A stretch of 64,000 nucleotides of DNA from Undibacter mobilis. Its GTDB lineage: Bacteria; Pseudomonadota; Alphaproteobacteria; Rhizobiales; Xanthobacteraceae. Made by a program: the position numbers and the translations under genes. The notes beneath the pieces were generated by a model. It was not told the origin of the DNA, did not search any database, and was given only the letters and a program-made list of their open reading frames with translations. The stretch's first letter is position 1. The number at the start of each line of letters is the position of its first letter. Below are positions 8,523 through 16,960 of this stretch, piece after piece. The stretch spans positions 2,838,501-2,902,500 of the forward strand of contig NZ_QRGO01000001.1 of the NCBI RefSeq assembly GCF_003367195.1, written 5' to 3'.

Positions 8523-8562
8523 GTCATTCCGGGGCGCTCGCATCAGCGAGGCCCGGAATGAC
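8523..8562. repeat. palindromic intergenic repeat (GTCATTCCGG family)
   Basis: Arms GTCATTCCGGG (8523-8533) and CCCGGAATGAC (8552-8562) flank an 18-base loop that itself contains CGCTCG / CGAGCG-like pairing. It lies ten bases downstream of panC on its transcript and may form the end of that mRNA. Confidence 0.8.
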
Positions 8563-8571
8563 GAGGAAGGT

Positions 8572-9423
8572 TCACACCCCCAGATTATCGATCAGCCGCG
8601 TTTTGCCGATCTTCGCCGCAACCAGCAGCCTGATTGGGCCGTCCTTGGCCGAAGCGATGGGCTTCAAGGTCTTTGCGTGACGCGCTTCGAGATAATCGAG
8701 CTTGAAGCTGGCGCGGGAAATTTCGCTGGCGCCTTCTTCCATCACCATCTCGATCGGCTCGCCGCGCTTGATACGCGCAGCGCAGGCCTTCAGCACGCGC
8801 GAGAGCACCGGCGCCGCGGCGCGCTCGGCTTCCGACAGGTAGACATTGCGCGACGACAGGGCGAGTCCGTCCTTCTCGCGCACGGTCGGGATGCCGATCA
8901 CCTTGACGCCGAGGTCGAGGTCGCTGGCCATCTGCGTGACGACGCGGAGTTGCTGGTAGTCCTTCTGGCCAAACAGGGCGATGTCGGGCCGCACTTGCGT
9001 GAACAGCTTGGTCACCACCGTGGCGACGCCGCCGAAGAAATGCGGGCGAAACTTGTCTTCGAGCCCGGCCAGGGCTGCGCCTTCCGGCGCCACGCGGGTG
9101 GCAAAGCCTTCGGGATACATCTCGGCCGCGGTCGGCGCCCATACGGCGTCGACTTTCAGGGCCGCCAGCGCCTTGACGTCGGCGTCGAAGGTGCGGGGAT
9201 AACTGCCGAAGTCCTCGGTCGGCGCGAACTGGGTCGGATTGACGAAAATCGACACCACGACGCGGCGTGCCTTTTTTCGGGCTTCGCGCACCAGTTTGAG
9301 GTGGCCTTCGTGCAGCGCACCCATTGTCGGAACCAGGGCAAGCGCCTGGCGCGCCCGCCGGTATGGCTCGAGCGTCCGGCGCAGCGATGTGACGGTTCTG
9401 AGGATTTTCGGTCTGTCGGCCAT
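8572..9423 (-). CDS. panC: pantothenate synthetase
   Basis: A 283-residue enzyme that condenses pantoate and beta-alanine with ATP to pantothenate, the precursor of coenzyme A. Visible landmarks are the HIGH-like [14 protein letters not shown] near residue 33, the [20 protein letters not shown] pantoate/ATP site, [11 protein letters not shown], and [12 protein letters not shown] in place of a KMSKS loop. Length is normal for the family. It is transcribed away from mipZ across a 176-base gap. panB is not in the window. An intergenic palindrome follows the stop. Confidence 0.96.
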   Translation of the reverse strand: MADRPKILRTVTSLRRTLEPYRRARQALALVPTMGALHEGHLKLVREARKKARRVVVSIFVNPTQFAPTEDFGSYPRTFDADVKALAALKVDAVWAPTAAEMYPEGFATRVAPEGAALAGLEDKFRPHFFGGVATVVTKLFTQVRPDIALFGQKDYQQLRVVTQMASDLDLGVKVIGIPTVREKDGLALSSRNVYLSEAERAAAPVLSRVLKACAARIKRGEPIEMVMEEGASEISRASFKLDYLEARHAKTLKPIASAKDGPIRLLVAAKIGKTRLIDNLGV

Positions 9424-9599
9424 GTCAAAAGGTTCCGGCGGCGGCCCGCGTTATGGCCTTGTCGGCGGTTTGTCGTCAATCGCGGTTAAAACCGCCACGT
9501 CATGGTGAACAACGACCGCGCCGGTTAATGGTTAAACTGCCGCAAACTTGACGAAAGCCCTATCGGTCATCGAGTATTGCCCCAGTAAGGGACGCATAG

Positions 9600-10520
9600 A
9601 TGTTGGTCCAGCCAATCAATCCTAAACCGCAGTCTGCACACGTCGTCGTGCTCGGCAACGAGAAGGGCGGCTCGGGCAAATCCACGACGGCGCTGCATAT
9701 TGCCGTCGCCCTGATGAAGGCCGGCCAGAAGGTCGCGACCATCGACCTGGACTCGCGCCAGCAGAGCTTTACCCACTATATCCAGAACCGCCGCGACTGG
9801 GCCGAGCGCGCCCGCATTCGCCTCGAGCTGCCGACGCATTATTGCGTGCCGCGCGCCGACGGCAATTCGGTCGAGGCCAATGAGGCGGCCGAGTTCGCTT
9901 CGTTCTCGCGCGCCATCGCCGCGATCGAGCATACGCATGACGTCGTCATCATCGACACGCCCGGCAACGACACTTACATGATGCGGCTCGCCCATTCGCT
10001 GGCCGACACGCTGGTGACGCCGCTCAATGACAGCTTCGTCGATTTCGACGTGCTGGCGAAGATCGATCAGACCAATTTCACCGTCACTGGCGAAAGCCAC
10101 TATGCCGAGATGGTGCGCGAAGCGCGCCGCCAGCGCCGGCTGGTCGACGGCAAGCTCACCGACTGGATCGTGGTGCGCAACCGCCTGTCGGCGCTCGGCT
10201 CGCGCAACAAGAAGCTGGTTGGCGAGGGCATTCAGGAACTCGCCAAGCGCATGGGCTTCCGCGCCGTCGACGGTTTCGCCGAGCGCGTCGTCTACCGCGA
10301 ATTCTTCCCGCGCGGCCTGACCGCCTTCGACGATCTCGACGAGCAGACCCTCGGCATGCGCCCGAACATGTCGCACCTGACCGCGCGCGAGGAAGTCATC
10401 GGGCTCCTCAACGCGCTGCGCCTGCCGATGTCGGAAAACGGCCGCCGCCGCGCCGCCGCCCGCGCCGAATGGTACTCGGTCATGGATCAGCCGCTGCAGG
10501 TCCACGACCTGCTGGCCTGA
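9600..10520 (+). CDS. mipZ: MipZ-type division-site ParA ATPase
   Basis: A 306-residue ParA/MinD superfamily ATPase. The deviant Walker A GNEKGGSGKSTT spans residues 19-30. TIDLDSRQQSFTHYIQNR and VVIIDTPGNDTYMM provide the switch regions. The conserved block FVDFDVLAKI and the C-terminal RPNMSHLTAREEV match MipZ of Caulobacter and other alphaproteobacteria. There MipZ forms a gradient from the ParB-bound poles and blocks FtsZ polymerisation, so the ring forms at midcell. Length is close to the family norm. It is followed on the same strand by the VWA and J-domain genes. Confidence 0.95.
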   Translation: MLVQPINPKPQSAHVVVLGNEKGGSGKSTTALHIAVALMKAGQKVATIDLDSRQQSFTHYIQNRRDWAERARIRLELPTHYCVPRADGNSVEANEAAEFASFSRAIAAIEHTHDVVIIDTPGNDTYMMRLAHSLADTLVTPLNDSFVDFDVLAKIDQTNFTVTGESHYAEMVREARRQRRLVDGKLTDWIVVRNRLSALGSRNKKLVGEGIQELAKRMGFRAVDGFAERVVYREFFPRGLTAFDDLDEQTLGMRPNMSHLTAREEVIGLLNALRLPMSENGRRRAAARAEWYSVMDQPLQVHDLLA

Positions 10521-10618
10521 GGCCTCCTTCCATTTTGTCGCACGTTACCGGTCGCTGGCCCGCTTTCGCGGGCGGTCGGGCGTAATTAGCTGTTGCCGGA
10601 ATCGCGCTCGAAACGGTG

Positions 10619-10633
10619 TACAGTTCCCCCATG
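10619..10633 (+). promoter_or_regulatory. possible -10 box just before a start codon
   Basis: TACAGT at 10619-10624 lies exactly six bases before the ATG at 10631, with no ribosome binding site between. The spacing equals that at 3602 and 31777 and would give a leaderless mRNA. No good -35 box is present. Confidence 0.3.
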
Positions 10634-11353
10634 ACCACGCCGACCCGTAAAGGCACCGATACTGCGCCCGCGACCTCCTCGCGCGCCGACATCGACGCCT
10701 TTCTGACCAAGGTGAAATCGCTCGGGCCCGCCGTCACCGCTGGCAAGCGCGGCCGGCTGGTGTTCGCGCTCGACGCCACCATGAGCCGCCAGCCGACCTG
10801 GGACACGGCGCAGTCGCTCACCGCCGACATGTTCCGCGAGGCGGCCCAGATCGGCGGCCTCGATATCCAGCTCGTCTATTTCCGTGGCATGGCCGAGTGT
10901 CGCGCCTCGGCTTTCGTTGCCAATGGCGAGCGGCTCGCCGAACTGATGTCGCGTATCGCCTGCCAGGGCGGCCACACCCAGATTGCCAAGGTGCTCAGCC
11001 ACACCCGCAACGAGCACAAGGCGCAGCCTGTGCAGGCGCTGGTCTATATCGGCGACGCGATGGAAGAGGCGGTCGACGATCTGGCCGCCGCGGCCGGCGA
11101 ATTGGGCCTGCTCGGCGTGCCGGTGTTCATGTTCCAGGAAGGCCGCGATCCGGTGGCGGAGAACGCCTTTCGCGAGATCGCGCGGCTATCGCGCGGCGCC
11201 TATGGCCGCTTCGATACCGGCGCGGCGCACCAGCTGGCCGAGTTGCTGCGTGCCGTTGCCGCTTATGCCGCCGGCGGCATGAAAGCGCTCGCGGCTCTGT
11301 CAAACCGCCAGCCGGGCGGGGCGCAGCGCCTGCTCGCGCAACTCAGCGGCTGA
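10631..11353 (+). CDS. VWA-domain-like protein
   Basis: A 240-residue cytoplasmic protein with a von Willebrand factor A-like fold. The first strand LVFALDATMSRQPTWDTAQ carries a D-x-T-x-S metal-site motif, a variant of DxSxS. GGLDIQLVYFRG, CQGGHTQIAKVL, ALVYIGDAMEE and GVPVFMFQEGRD follow as alternating strands and helices, and the third MIDAS residue may be the Thr of GGHTQI. The ATG at 10631 is used; one 15 bases upstream is possible. The stop is one base from the next ATG, so it is translationally linked to the J-domain protein. Confidence 0.8.
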   Translation: MTTPTRKGTDTAPATSSRADIDAFLTKVKSLGPAVTAGKRGRLVFALDATMSRQPTWDTAQSLTADMFREAAQIGGLDIQLVYFRGMAECRASAFVANGERLAELMSRIACQGGHTQIAKVLSHTRNEHKAQPVQALVYIGDAMEEAVDDLAAAAGELGLLGVPVFMFQEGRDPVAENAFREIARLSRGAYGRFDTGAAHQLAELLRAVAAYAAGGMKALAALSNRQPGGAQRLLAQLSG

Positions 11354-11354
11354 C

Positions 11355-12050
11355 ATGCCCACACTCATTTTCGGCATTCTGATTTTGCTCGGCGCCCTGT
11401 GGGTGCTCGGCGTCATTTCCAAGATCGACCCGCAGGTCGGCGCCCGCATTCTCAAGGCCGGCGGCGGCCTCATTGCCATCGGGATGGCGGCGTTCCTGGG
11501 CCTGCGCGGCGAACTCTTCATCGCCATCCCGCTCGGCGCCTTCGGGCTCGGATTGCTGGGCTGGATCGGTCCGGCGGGCTTTAGCGCCCGGACCCGCAGG
11601 TCGGCGGGGCAGGTGTCGCGGGTGCGCACCGCCTATATCGAAATGACCCTCGATCACGACACCGGCGCCATGAGCGGTACGGTGCTCGCCGGGCGCTATG
11701 CCGGCCGCGGACTGGACGACCTGAACACCGAGGCGCTGGTGACGCTGCTCACCGAAGCCGACGACGAAACCCGAGCGCTATTGATGCCGTATCTTGACCG
11801 CCGGGATCCCGCTTGGCGTGAACACGCGCAAGGTGACGCGGCAACGGGGCGGGCTGCGCCGGGCACTGCCAAAATGACGGACGAGGAGGCCTATCAGGTC
11901 CTTGGCCTGGAACCCGGCGCGCGTGAACGCGACATCACCCGGGCGCATCGCGCCCTGATGAAGAAATTTCATCCCGACCAAGGGGGATCGACGTATCTCG
12001 CGGCCCGGATTAACGAGGCCAAGGAAACGCTGCTTCGCCGACATCGCTGA
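11355..12050 (+). CDS. membrane-anchored J-domain protein
   Basis: A 231-residue protein. Two N-terminal hydrophobic helices (IFGILILLGALWVLGVI; then GGGLIAIGMAAFLGL to GLGLLGWIG) anchor it in the membrane. The last ~65 residues form a J-domain: EEAYQVLGLEPGARERDITR, HRALMKKFHPDQGGS with the HPD tripeptide, and LAARINEAKETLLR. This is the topology of TIM14/DjlA-like co-chaperones that call DnaK to a membrane. The gene starts one base after the VWA gene stop, suggesting the two proteins act together. Confidence 0.88.
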   Translation: MPTLIFGILILLGALWVLGVISKIDPQVGARILKAGGGLIAIGMAAFLGLRGELFIAIPLGAFGLGLLGWIGPAGFSARTRRSAGQVSRVRTAYIEMTLDHDTGAMSGTVLAGRYAGRGLDDLNTEALVTLLTEADDETRALLMPYLDRRDPAWREHAQGDAATGRAAPGTAKMTDEEAYQVLGLEPGARERDITRAHRALMKKFHPDQGGSTYLAARINEAKETLLRRHR

Positions 12051-12171
12051 TGCTCTCCAAACGCAACATCACCAGCGGCTCCTGTCGTTCGATGCTTCCT
12101 GTTATCGCCGTAACGATCGGCGTCACTTGCCGTCGCCACGTTATTATTGGCGCCCGTTTACAGCCGACGGG

Positions 12172-13740
12172 TTAGTTCTTCATTAGCAGGCAAGGTATTT
12201 CGCTGCGCTTAAGGTTCTTGCAGGCCGCTTCGGCCTGGGACTTATCGAGGCCGGCAAAGCGGGCACGGAACAGCGCGCGCTCACCCTTGGCGACCTTTTC
12301 GGTAAAGGGTTCGGCCTGGCCGAGCTGGGCCTTGGCCTTGGTCTGCGCGGCTTCGAGCCGCTCCTTGGCCGCGGTTTCTTCCGGGAAGGCGCCGACCTGG
12401 ATCATCCAGCCGCTGCGCGACTTGGCCGATCCCATCGCTTCCTGAACCGGCGCGGACGCGGGCGCCGGAACGGGGACCGAGACGCCGACGGAGGCGACCC
12501 GCTGCGGCACGGGCTTGGCCGGCAGCGTGCCGAGAATGCCGGGACCGGCATCAGCCGGTGGCGGGGGCAGATCGCTCTTCACCGTGGCAATGGTGCTGAC
12601 GGTGGTCGGCTTGGCGTGCGGCGGCATCAGCGCGCGGCCGGCCGGCGGCAATTCGGACAGGGCAGCCATCTGCGTCTTGCCGGATCGGACCAGCACGGTC
12701 TTCACCGCATTCGGCTTGATCGGCTCGGTCGAACCGACATCGGGATTGTCGTTTGCGGCAACGTCTTCCGGACGCGGGTCGGCGACCGGCGTCGGCGGCT
12801 TCGCCGGCATCTTGATCTCGGCAACGGCGGTGCCCTCGGCCACCGGCGGCGCCGTGCGCTTGGCGGCCGCGACGTTGTAGGTCTTGTCGATCAGGCCGCG
12901 CACTAAGGCGTCGCGCGCTCTCGCGGTGCGGCCGCCGAATACGGCGGCGACGAGATGGCGATTGTTGCGGTTGACCGAGGTGACGATGTTGAAGCCGGAC
13001 GCGCGGATATAGCCGGTCTTGATGCCGTCGACGCCATCGACGCTGCCGAGCAGGCGATTATGGCCGCCAATGGTCCGGCCTTCATAGGCGAAGGAGCGGG
13101 TGTTGAAATAGCGGAAGTAGTTGGGGAACCGGTCCTGCAGGGCCCGGCCGAGCAGGGCCTGATCGCGCGCGGTGGTGACCTGATCGTCGTCCGGCAGGCC
13201 GGAGGCGTTACGGTAGGTCGTATGAGTCATGCCCAGCGCCCGCGCCTTGGCGGTCATCATGCGGGCGAAGCTGGGTTCGTCGCCGCCGAGATATTCGGCG
13301 ATGACCACGGCGACGTCGTTGGCGGACTTCACCACCAGCGCCTTGATCGCGGTTTCCACCTTGATGGTGTTGCCGGGCTTGAGGCCCATCTTGGAGGGGG
13401 CCTGCGCGGCGGCGTGAGCTGATGCCGGCATGTCGCTGGTCAGTTTGACCTTGCCGGATTCCAGACGCTCGAACAGCAGATAGAGAGTCATCATCTTGGT
13501 GAGCGAAGCCGGATGACGGATGGCGTCGGCGTTGCTGGCGTGCAAAACGGTTCCGGTGTTGCCATCGACGACGATCGAGGCGGTTGGGGGGCTATAGGTG
13601 CTCGCCGCCGCAGGCTTGTGCCGCGCTTTGCGCGAGCGGGCGTCGGCGCTGTCGCTGATCGCAGCGACCGCCACAATCACGGCGAGGCCGAGAGAACTCC
13701 AACGCATCAAGCGTTGGCGGTTGCTGTCTCGCCGCGTCAT
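12172..13740 (-). CDS. D-alanyl-D-alanine carboxypeptidase with SPOR domain
   Basis: A 522-residue penicillin-binding protein (DacA/DacF type) that trims the terminal D-Ala from peptidoglycan stem peptides in the periplasm. The start at 13740 has GGGAGG five bases ahead. A signal anchor is followed by the S11 peptidase domain with SLTK (Ser 79, Lys 82), SAND and KTGY. A Pro/Ala-rich linker leads to a C-terminal SPOR domain (WMIQVGAFPEETAAKERLEA onward) that binds denuded septal peptidoglycan. This domain pairing is common in Rhizobiales and suggests action at the division site. Confidence 0.94.
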   Translation of the reverse strand: MTRRDSNRQRLMRWSSLGLAVIVAVAAISDSADARSRKARHKPAAASTYSPPTASIVVDGNTGTVLHASNADAIRHPASLTKMMTLYLLFERLESGKVKLTSDMPASAHAAAQAPSKMGLKPGNTIKVETAIKALVVKSANDVAVVIAEYLGGDEPSFARMMTAKARALGMTHTTYRNASGLPDDDQVTTARDQALLGRALQDRFPNYFRYFNTRSFAYEGRTIGGHNRLLGSVDGVDGIKTGYIRASGFNIVTSVNRNNRHLVAAVFGGRTARARDALVRGLIDKTYNVAAAKRTAPPVAEGTAVAEIKMPAKPPTPVADPRPEDVAANDNPDVGSTEPIKPNAVKTVLVRSGKTQMAALSELPPAGRALMPPHAKPTTVSTIATVKSDLPPPPADAGPGILGTLPAKPVPQRVASVGVSVPVPAPASAPVQEAMGSAKSRSGWMIQVGAFPEETAAKERLEAAQTKAKAQLGQAEPFTEKVAKGERALFRARFAGLDKSQAEAACKNLKRSEIPCLLMKN

Positions 13741-13886
13741 TGCACCTCCCACACCCCGTCGGACCACGTCCCGCCTTACTTCGATTTGTCGAAAAATTAT
13801 AGCGCATCTTTGGCGCTTGAACGGCGCAGGCTAGGCAAACGTCGTTACCAAAATCCTAATCTATGCCTATGATTTTGTGGTAAATT

Positions 13887-13897
13887 TTGCATTGCAA
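13887..13897. promoter_or_regulatory. possible PhaR operator 1
   Basis: TTGCATTGCAA is a palindrome of the form TGC-N3-GCA. PhaR, the PHA-responsive repressor, is known to bind TGC-N3-GCA-type sites before phasin genes in alphaproteobacteria such as Paracoccus. It lies just upstream of the -35 box of the phasin promoter. Confidence 0.6.
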
Positions 13898-13907
13898 CAA
13901 AGGTTGC

Positions 13908-13935
13908 TTGACTTTATTGTGCAGCGCACTATAAA
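13908..13935 (+). promoter_or_regulatory. sigma-70 promoter of the phasin gene
   Basis: TTGACT (13908-13913), a 16-base spacer and TATAAA (13930-13935) form one of the strongest consensus matches in the window. The start of transcription is expected near 13942, giving a leader of about 70 bases before the phasin ATG. Confidence 0.7.
13919..13929. promoter_or_regulatory. possible PhaR operator 2 in the promoter spacer
   Basis: GTGCAGCGCAC is a second TGC-N3-GCA palindrome and lies entirely between the -35 and -10 boxes. Its centre is 32 bases from that of operator 1, about three helical turns, so a dimer or tetramer could occupy both on one face. Confidence 0.6.
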
Positions 13936-14011
13936 TATAAACCAAGCCCGGTTTGAACCGGGTCATTCATTCATCGGAAGCGCCGCCGGAGCGGCCGGGA
14001 AGGGAATTACC

Positions 14012-14341
14012 ATGGTCAAGAATTTTGACGAATTCCAGCAAGCCAGCAAAGAAAACATCGACCTCGCCGTGAAGTCGGTGGGCAACGTTTCCAAGAGCGC
14101 CCAGGCGATTGCGGCCGAACTGGCCGACTACTCGAAGAAGTCCTTCGAGGAAGGCACCGCCCTCATCGAAAAGCTGTTCGGCGTGAAGTCGCTGGAGAAG
14201 GCGATCGAAGTGCAGAGCGAATACGCCAAGGCCGCCTATGAAGGCTTCGTCGCCGAAACCACCAAGCTCGGCGAAATGTATTCGGCCCTCGCCAAGGAAA
14301 CCTACAAGCCGTTCGAAAACCTGATGGCGAAGGCCAAGTAA
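14012..14341 (+). CDS. phasin, PHA granule protein
   Basis: A 109-residue phasin starting MVKNFDEFQQASKENIDLAV, with a GGGAAGGGA ribosome binding site. The protein is almost wholly amphipathic helix with heptad-like spacing, including SVGNVSKSAQAIAAELADYS and SEYAKAAYEGFVAETTKLGE, as in the phasin_2 family. Phasins coat polyhydroxyalkanoate granules and limit their size. The gene has its own strong promoter, two PhaR-like operators and its own terminator, so it is a single-gene unit. The upstream in-frame extension to 13877 crosses the promoter and is rejected. Confidence 0.93.
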   Translation: MVKNFDEFQQASKENIDLAVKSVGNVSKSAQAIAAELADYSKKSFEEGTALIEKLFGVKSLEKAIEVQSEYAKAAYEGFVAETTKLGEMYSALAKETYKPFENLMAKAK

Positions 14342-14383
14342 GGTTTCGAGCAAGCTGAGCCCAACAGGCGATCTGAAATAGAA

Positions 14384-14416
14384 AGAGCCCGGCGCATGCG
14401 CCGGGCTCTTTTTTTT
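14384..14416 (+). terminator. rho-independent terminator of the phasin gene
   Basis: A perfect 26-base palindrome with arms AGAGCCCGGCGCA and TGCGCCGGGCTCT (14384-14409) is followed by seven more T residues. It lies 43 bases after the phasin stop and before the convergent VWA gene end. Confidence 0.93.
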
Positions 14417-14431
14417 GGGCCGTGCGCGGCG

Positions 14432-15829
14432 TTACTGGGCGACGCGCAACTGGGTCAGGTTGGTGCCGATCTCGGTGAACACCTTGGCGATGCCGCTGGC
14501 GCTGGTGACAGTGAAGAACTTCGACACGTCGTACATCTTGTCCTTCGAGCCGGCACAGTTCTGCAGCAGGGTGGAGGTCGGATCGCCGTCGGTATTGACG
14601 TGAATCGTGTAGATCGTGATGCCCGAGTTCTTGATGTTGGCGCAGGTGCCCGAGCCGTTACCGGTCTGGTACATGCGGTTATCGACGGCCGTGCTGGTGT
14701 TGGAGCCGTTGCCGTACCAGCGGTCCTGCGTATTGAGACCGTCCGACATCAGGATGATGATGTCCTGGTACTGATAGTTTGAGTCCTTCGCCGGCGCGGT
14801 CAGCGGTCCGCCGCCGACCAGCGATTGCCAGGCCCAGACAAGGCCGATCGGCTGGTTGGTCGCGCCGTTGGGCTGCATCGAATCGACAAGGTTGTTGAGC
14901 GCCGTCCAGTCATAGGTCAGGCCCTTCATGGCGACCGGGCAGGCATTGTATTGCTCGGCTGGCCATTTCGAAATCGCCGTGGTGTTGGGCAGCGTCGCGA
15001 CCTGGTCCCAGGTCGAGGTGCCGGGGGCACTGGACGGGCCGCGGTCGGTAACGCAGCCATTCCAGGTGTTGTGATTGGCCGCCGAGCAGCTGCCGCCGCC
15101 GCCGCCCCAGCCGCCGCCCCAACCACCGCCCCAGCCGCCTCCGCTGCAGGTTTGATTGTCGTTGTCCCAATCCGTCCAGTCGATCCAGTTGGCGTTATAG
15201 TTGCTGGCTCCGACATTGACGTCCTTCGCGAAGGGGATGATCGACACATAGACGTCGCCATTCGTCGAAGCCGCATTCTTGAGCTGCGTCAGCAGATTCT
15301 TGGTCGCCGACTTGAGAGCGGTCATCTTGTCATCGTAGGCCATCGAACCGGTATTATCGAGCGCGAGCGCCACGCGCAGGCGCGTCGAGCCCCAGGCCGT
15401 CGTCGATGAGCCGCTGACCGTCAGGTTGTCGTAGCCGATGATGCCGAGGAAGTTGGTCGGAACCGACACCGAACCATTGACGACGACCTTCGAGCCGCCC
15501 GTGGTGGTGTAGGTGGCGTTGATGGCAACGCTCTTGGCCTCAGGCCGGTTGAACAGCGCGGTGAAGTATTTCAACGCCTTGCTGTCGAGATCGGTGTCGC
15601 TCAAGCTGGCCGCGTCGCGCGCCAGCATCAGCGCGGTTGAATCCAGCGCGGCTTGCAGCGCTGCTTTGACGTTGTTGGCGTGGCTGTAATCGACGGAGTA
15701 GCCGACGGCGCCGACGATCGGCAGCGTCGCCATGGCAAAGGTGATGGCAACGTTGCCGCCGCGATCGCGACGGAAAGCCGCCATGCTGCGGAACAGACGG
15801 TTGGACAGACGATTCCAGATCGAGTTCAT
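14432..15829 (-). CDS. Tad-like pilus assembly/VWA protein (TadG type)
   Basis: A 465-residue protein starting MNSIWNRLSNRLFRSMAAFR. Residues ~20-60 form the TadE/TadG-like start: DRGGNVAITFAMATLPIVG, a prepilin-like hydrophobic helix, then VDYSHANNVKAALQAALDS. A VWA domain follows with VALALDNTGSMAYDD (DxTxS metal site) and IIILMSDGLNTQDR. An unusual Gly/Trp insert of repeated WGGG units lies near residues ~225-245. Ends TNLTQLRVAQ. These proteins are exported and linked to Flp/Tad pili or surface adhesion, but no other tad gene is nearby, so it is an orphan. Confidence 0.85.
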   Translation of the reverse strand: MNSIWNRLSNRLFRSMAAFRRDRGGNVAITFAMATLPIVGAVGYSVDYSHANNVKAALQAALDSTALMLARDAASLSDTDLDSKALKYFTALFNRPEAKSVAINATYTTTGGSKVVVNGSVSVPTNFLGIIGYDNLTVSGSSTTAWGSTRLRVALALDNTGSMAYDDKMTALKSATKNLLTQLKNAASTNGDVYVSIIPFAKDVNVGASNYNANWIDWTDWDNDNQTCSGGGWGGGWGGGWGGGGGSCSAANHNTWNGCVTDRGPSSAPGTSTWDQVATLPNTTAISKWPAEQYNACPVAMKGLTYDWTALNNLVDSMQPNGATNQPIGLVWAWQSLVGGGPLTAPAKDSNYQYQDIIILMSDGLNTQDRWYGNGSNTSTAVDNRMYQTGNGSGTCANIKNSGITIYTIHVNTDGDPTSTLLQNCAGSKDKMYDVSKFFTVTSASGIAKVFTEIGTNLTQLRVAQ

Positions 15830-16443
15830 GACAACCCACCAGACGCTTTGTGTCTGCCTGCCGTCATAAACGGTGCTGTTAAACTGCGCGTATACGGCGC
15901 GCACGAAAAACGGGGGCTTTTCCTAAACCTCTCTGGGGGCACCGCGACGCAAATGTCGTCGGTTCAAAGGGTTCGATGGTTAACCAGCCTTCCCTGGGAC
16001 CGGACGAATGCCGAATAGTTCTTAGACGACGTCCTTAACGGCTCGTTGGCGGAATGCCGCGCCGGAGCCGGAGTGACCCGGCCGCGTGCTCCGGAGCCGC
16101 TTTGGTACGTCGGCCGCGGGCGGATCGCACCGGCGCCAATTCGGTCCAATTCCAAAGGTAATGTGCCGATTCGGAGCGGTCGGGTGGCTTGCCAAGGGCC
16201 ATTCAATGGCTATCTGACGCAGAGGACGGCCAATTCCGAGCGGAAAGCCCTGAAAGCGGCCGCCTGAAACGCAATTCGCGGCTTGGAATGACGGCGCCGA
16301 CGTCCTTATGATGGTGAATAAAGGCCCTTGTGGGGGTGACGGCGGGGGCACGCGGATGCAACGCTTGTGCTGGTGTATCAGTGCCCTGGGATACCGCCGC
16401 GGTGCTGAAACGGCTTTTGCTCGGACGTGAATTCTGACTGACC
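15830..16443. other. 614-base intergenic region without supported gene
   Basis: Between the divergent VWA gene and clpS. Short open frames here have no ribosome binding site or family resemblance. It must hold both promoters, but I find no convincing -35/-10 pair, hairpin with T-run or RNA gene. Confidence 0.5.
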
Positions 16444-16887
16444 ATGACCAGGAATGTGACGCTCGACTCTTTCTCTCGCCGGTCTGCCGCCGCGCCGGAG
16501 CGCAGCGCAGGCATGCAGCGGCGCATGGCCGGCTTCATGGCGCCGCGCCTGGCCGACGATGACCGCAAGGGCAAGGCGCCGGCCGGCGGGGAGCCGAACG
16601 TCGCCGTCATCACCAAGACCAAGCCGCAAACGAAGCGGCCGAATCTGTATCGCGTGCTTATATTGAACGACGACTACACGCCGATGGAGTTCGTCGTTCA
16701 CGTGATCGAGCGGTTTTTCAGCAAGGATCACGAGGCGGCGACACGTATCATGCTGCATGTGCATCATCACGGCATGGGTGAGTGCGGTGTCTATACATAC
16801 GAGGTCGCGGAGACCAAAGTGACGCAGGTCATGGACTTCGCGCGCAAACATCAGCATCCTTTGCAATGCGTGATGGAAAAAAAGTAG
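16444..16887 (+). CDS. clpS: ATP-dependent Clp protease adaptor ClpS
   Basis: ClpS hands N-degron substrates to ClpAP. The last ~85 residues carry the family core: [20 protein letters not shown] with the substrate-pocket [29 protein letters not shown], and [19 protein letters not shown]. An N-terminal extension of ~60 mostly disordered residues precedes it; ATG codons at residues 24, 28 and 32 offer shorter starts, so the true N-terminus is uncertain. The gene lies 73 bases ahead of clpA, as in most proteobacteria. Aat, which makes N-degrons, is also in the window at 41146-41829. Confidence 0.94.
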   Translation: MTRNVTLDSFSRRSAAAPERSAGMQRRMAGFMAPRLADDDRKGKAPAGGEPNVAVITKTKPQTKRPNLYRVLILNDDYTPMEFVVHVIERFFSKDHEAATRIMLHVHHHGMGECGVYTYEVAETKVTQVMDFARKHQHPLQCVMEKK

Positions 16888-16960
16888 GCTTCGGGGAGTG
16901 GGGGACGATTTCGCCGAGACGACTGACAAACGCTTCTACATAACGGGACTGGAACACTGA

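Noticed and set aside
9548..9577. TTGACG...GAGTAT as the mipZ promoter
   Set aside because: The -35 is good, but no acceptable -10 lies at 16-18 bases, so I do not list it as a feature.
15080..15145. CCGCCCCAGCC-like run as a microsatellite or regulatory repeat
   Set aside because: It lies in frame within the TadG-like gene and encodes the WGGG repeats, so it is coding.
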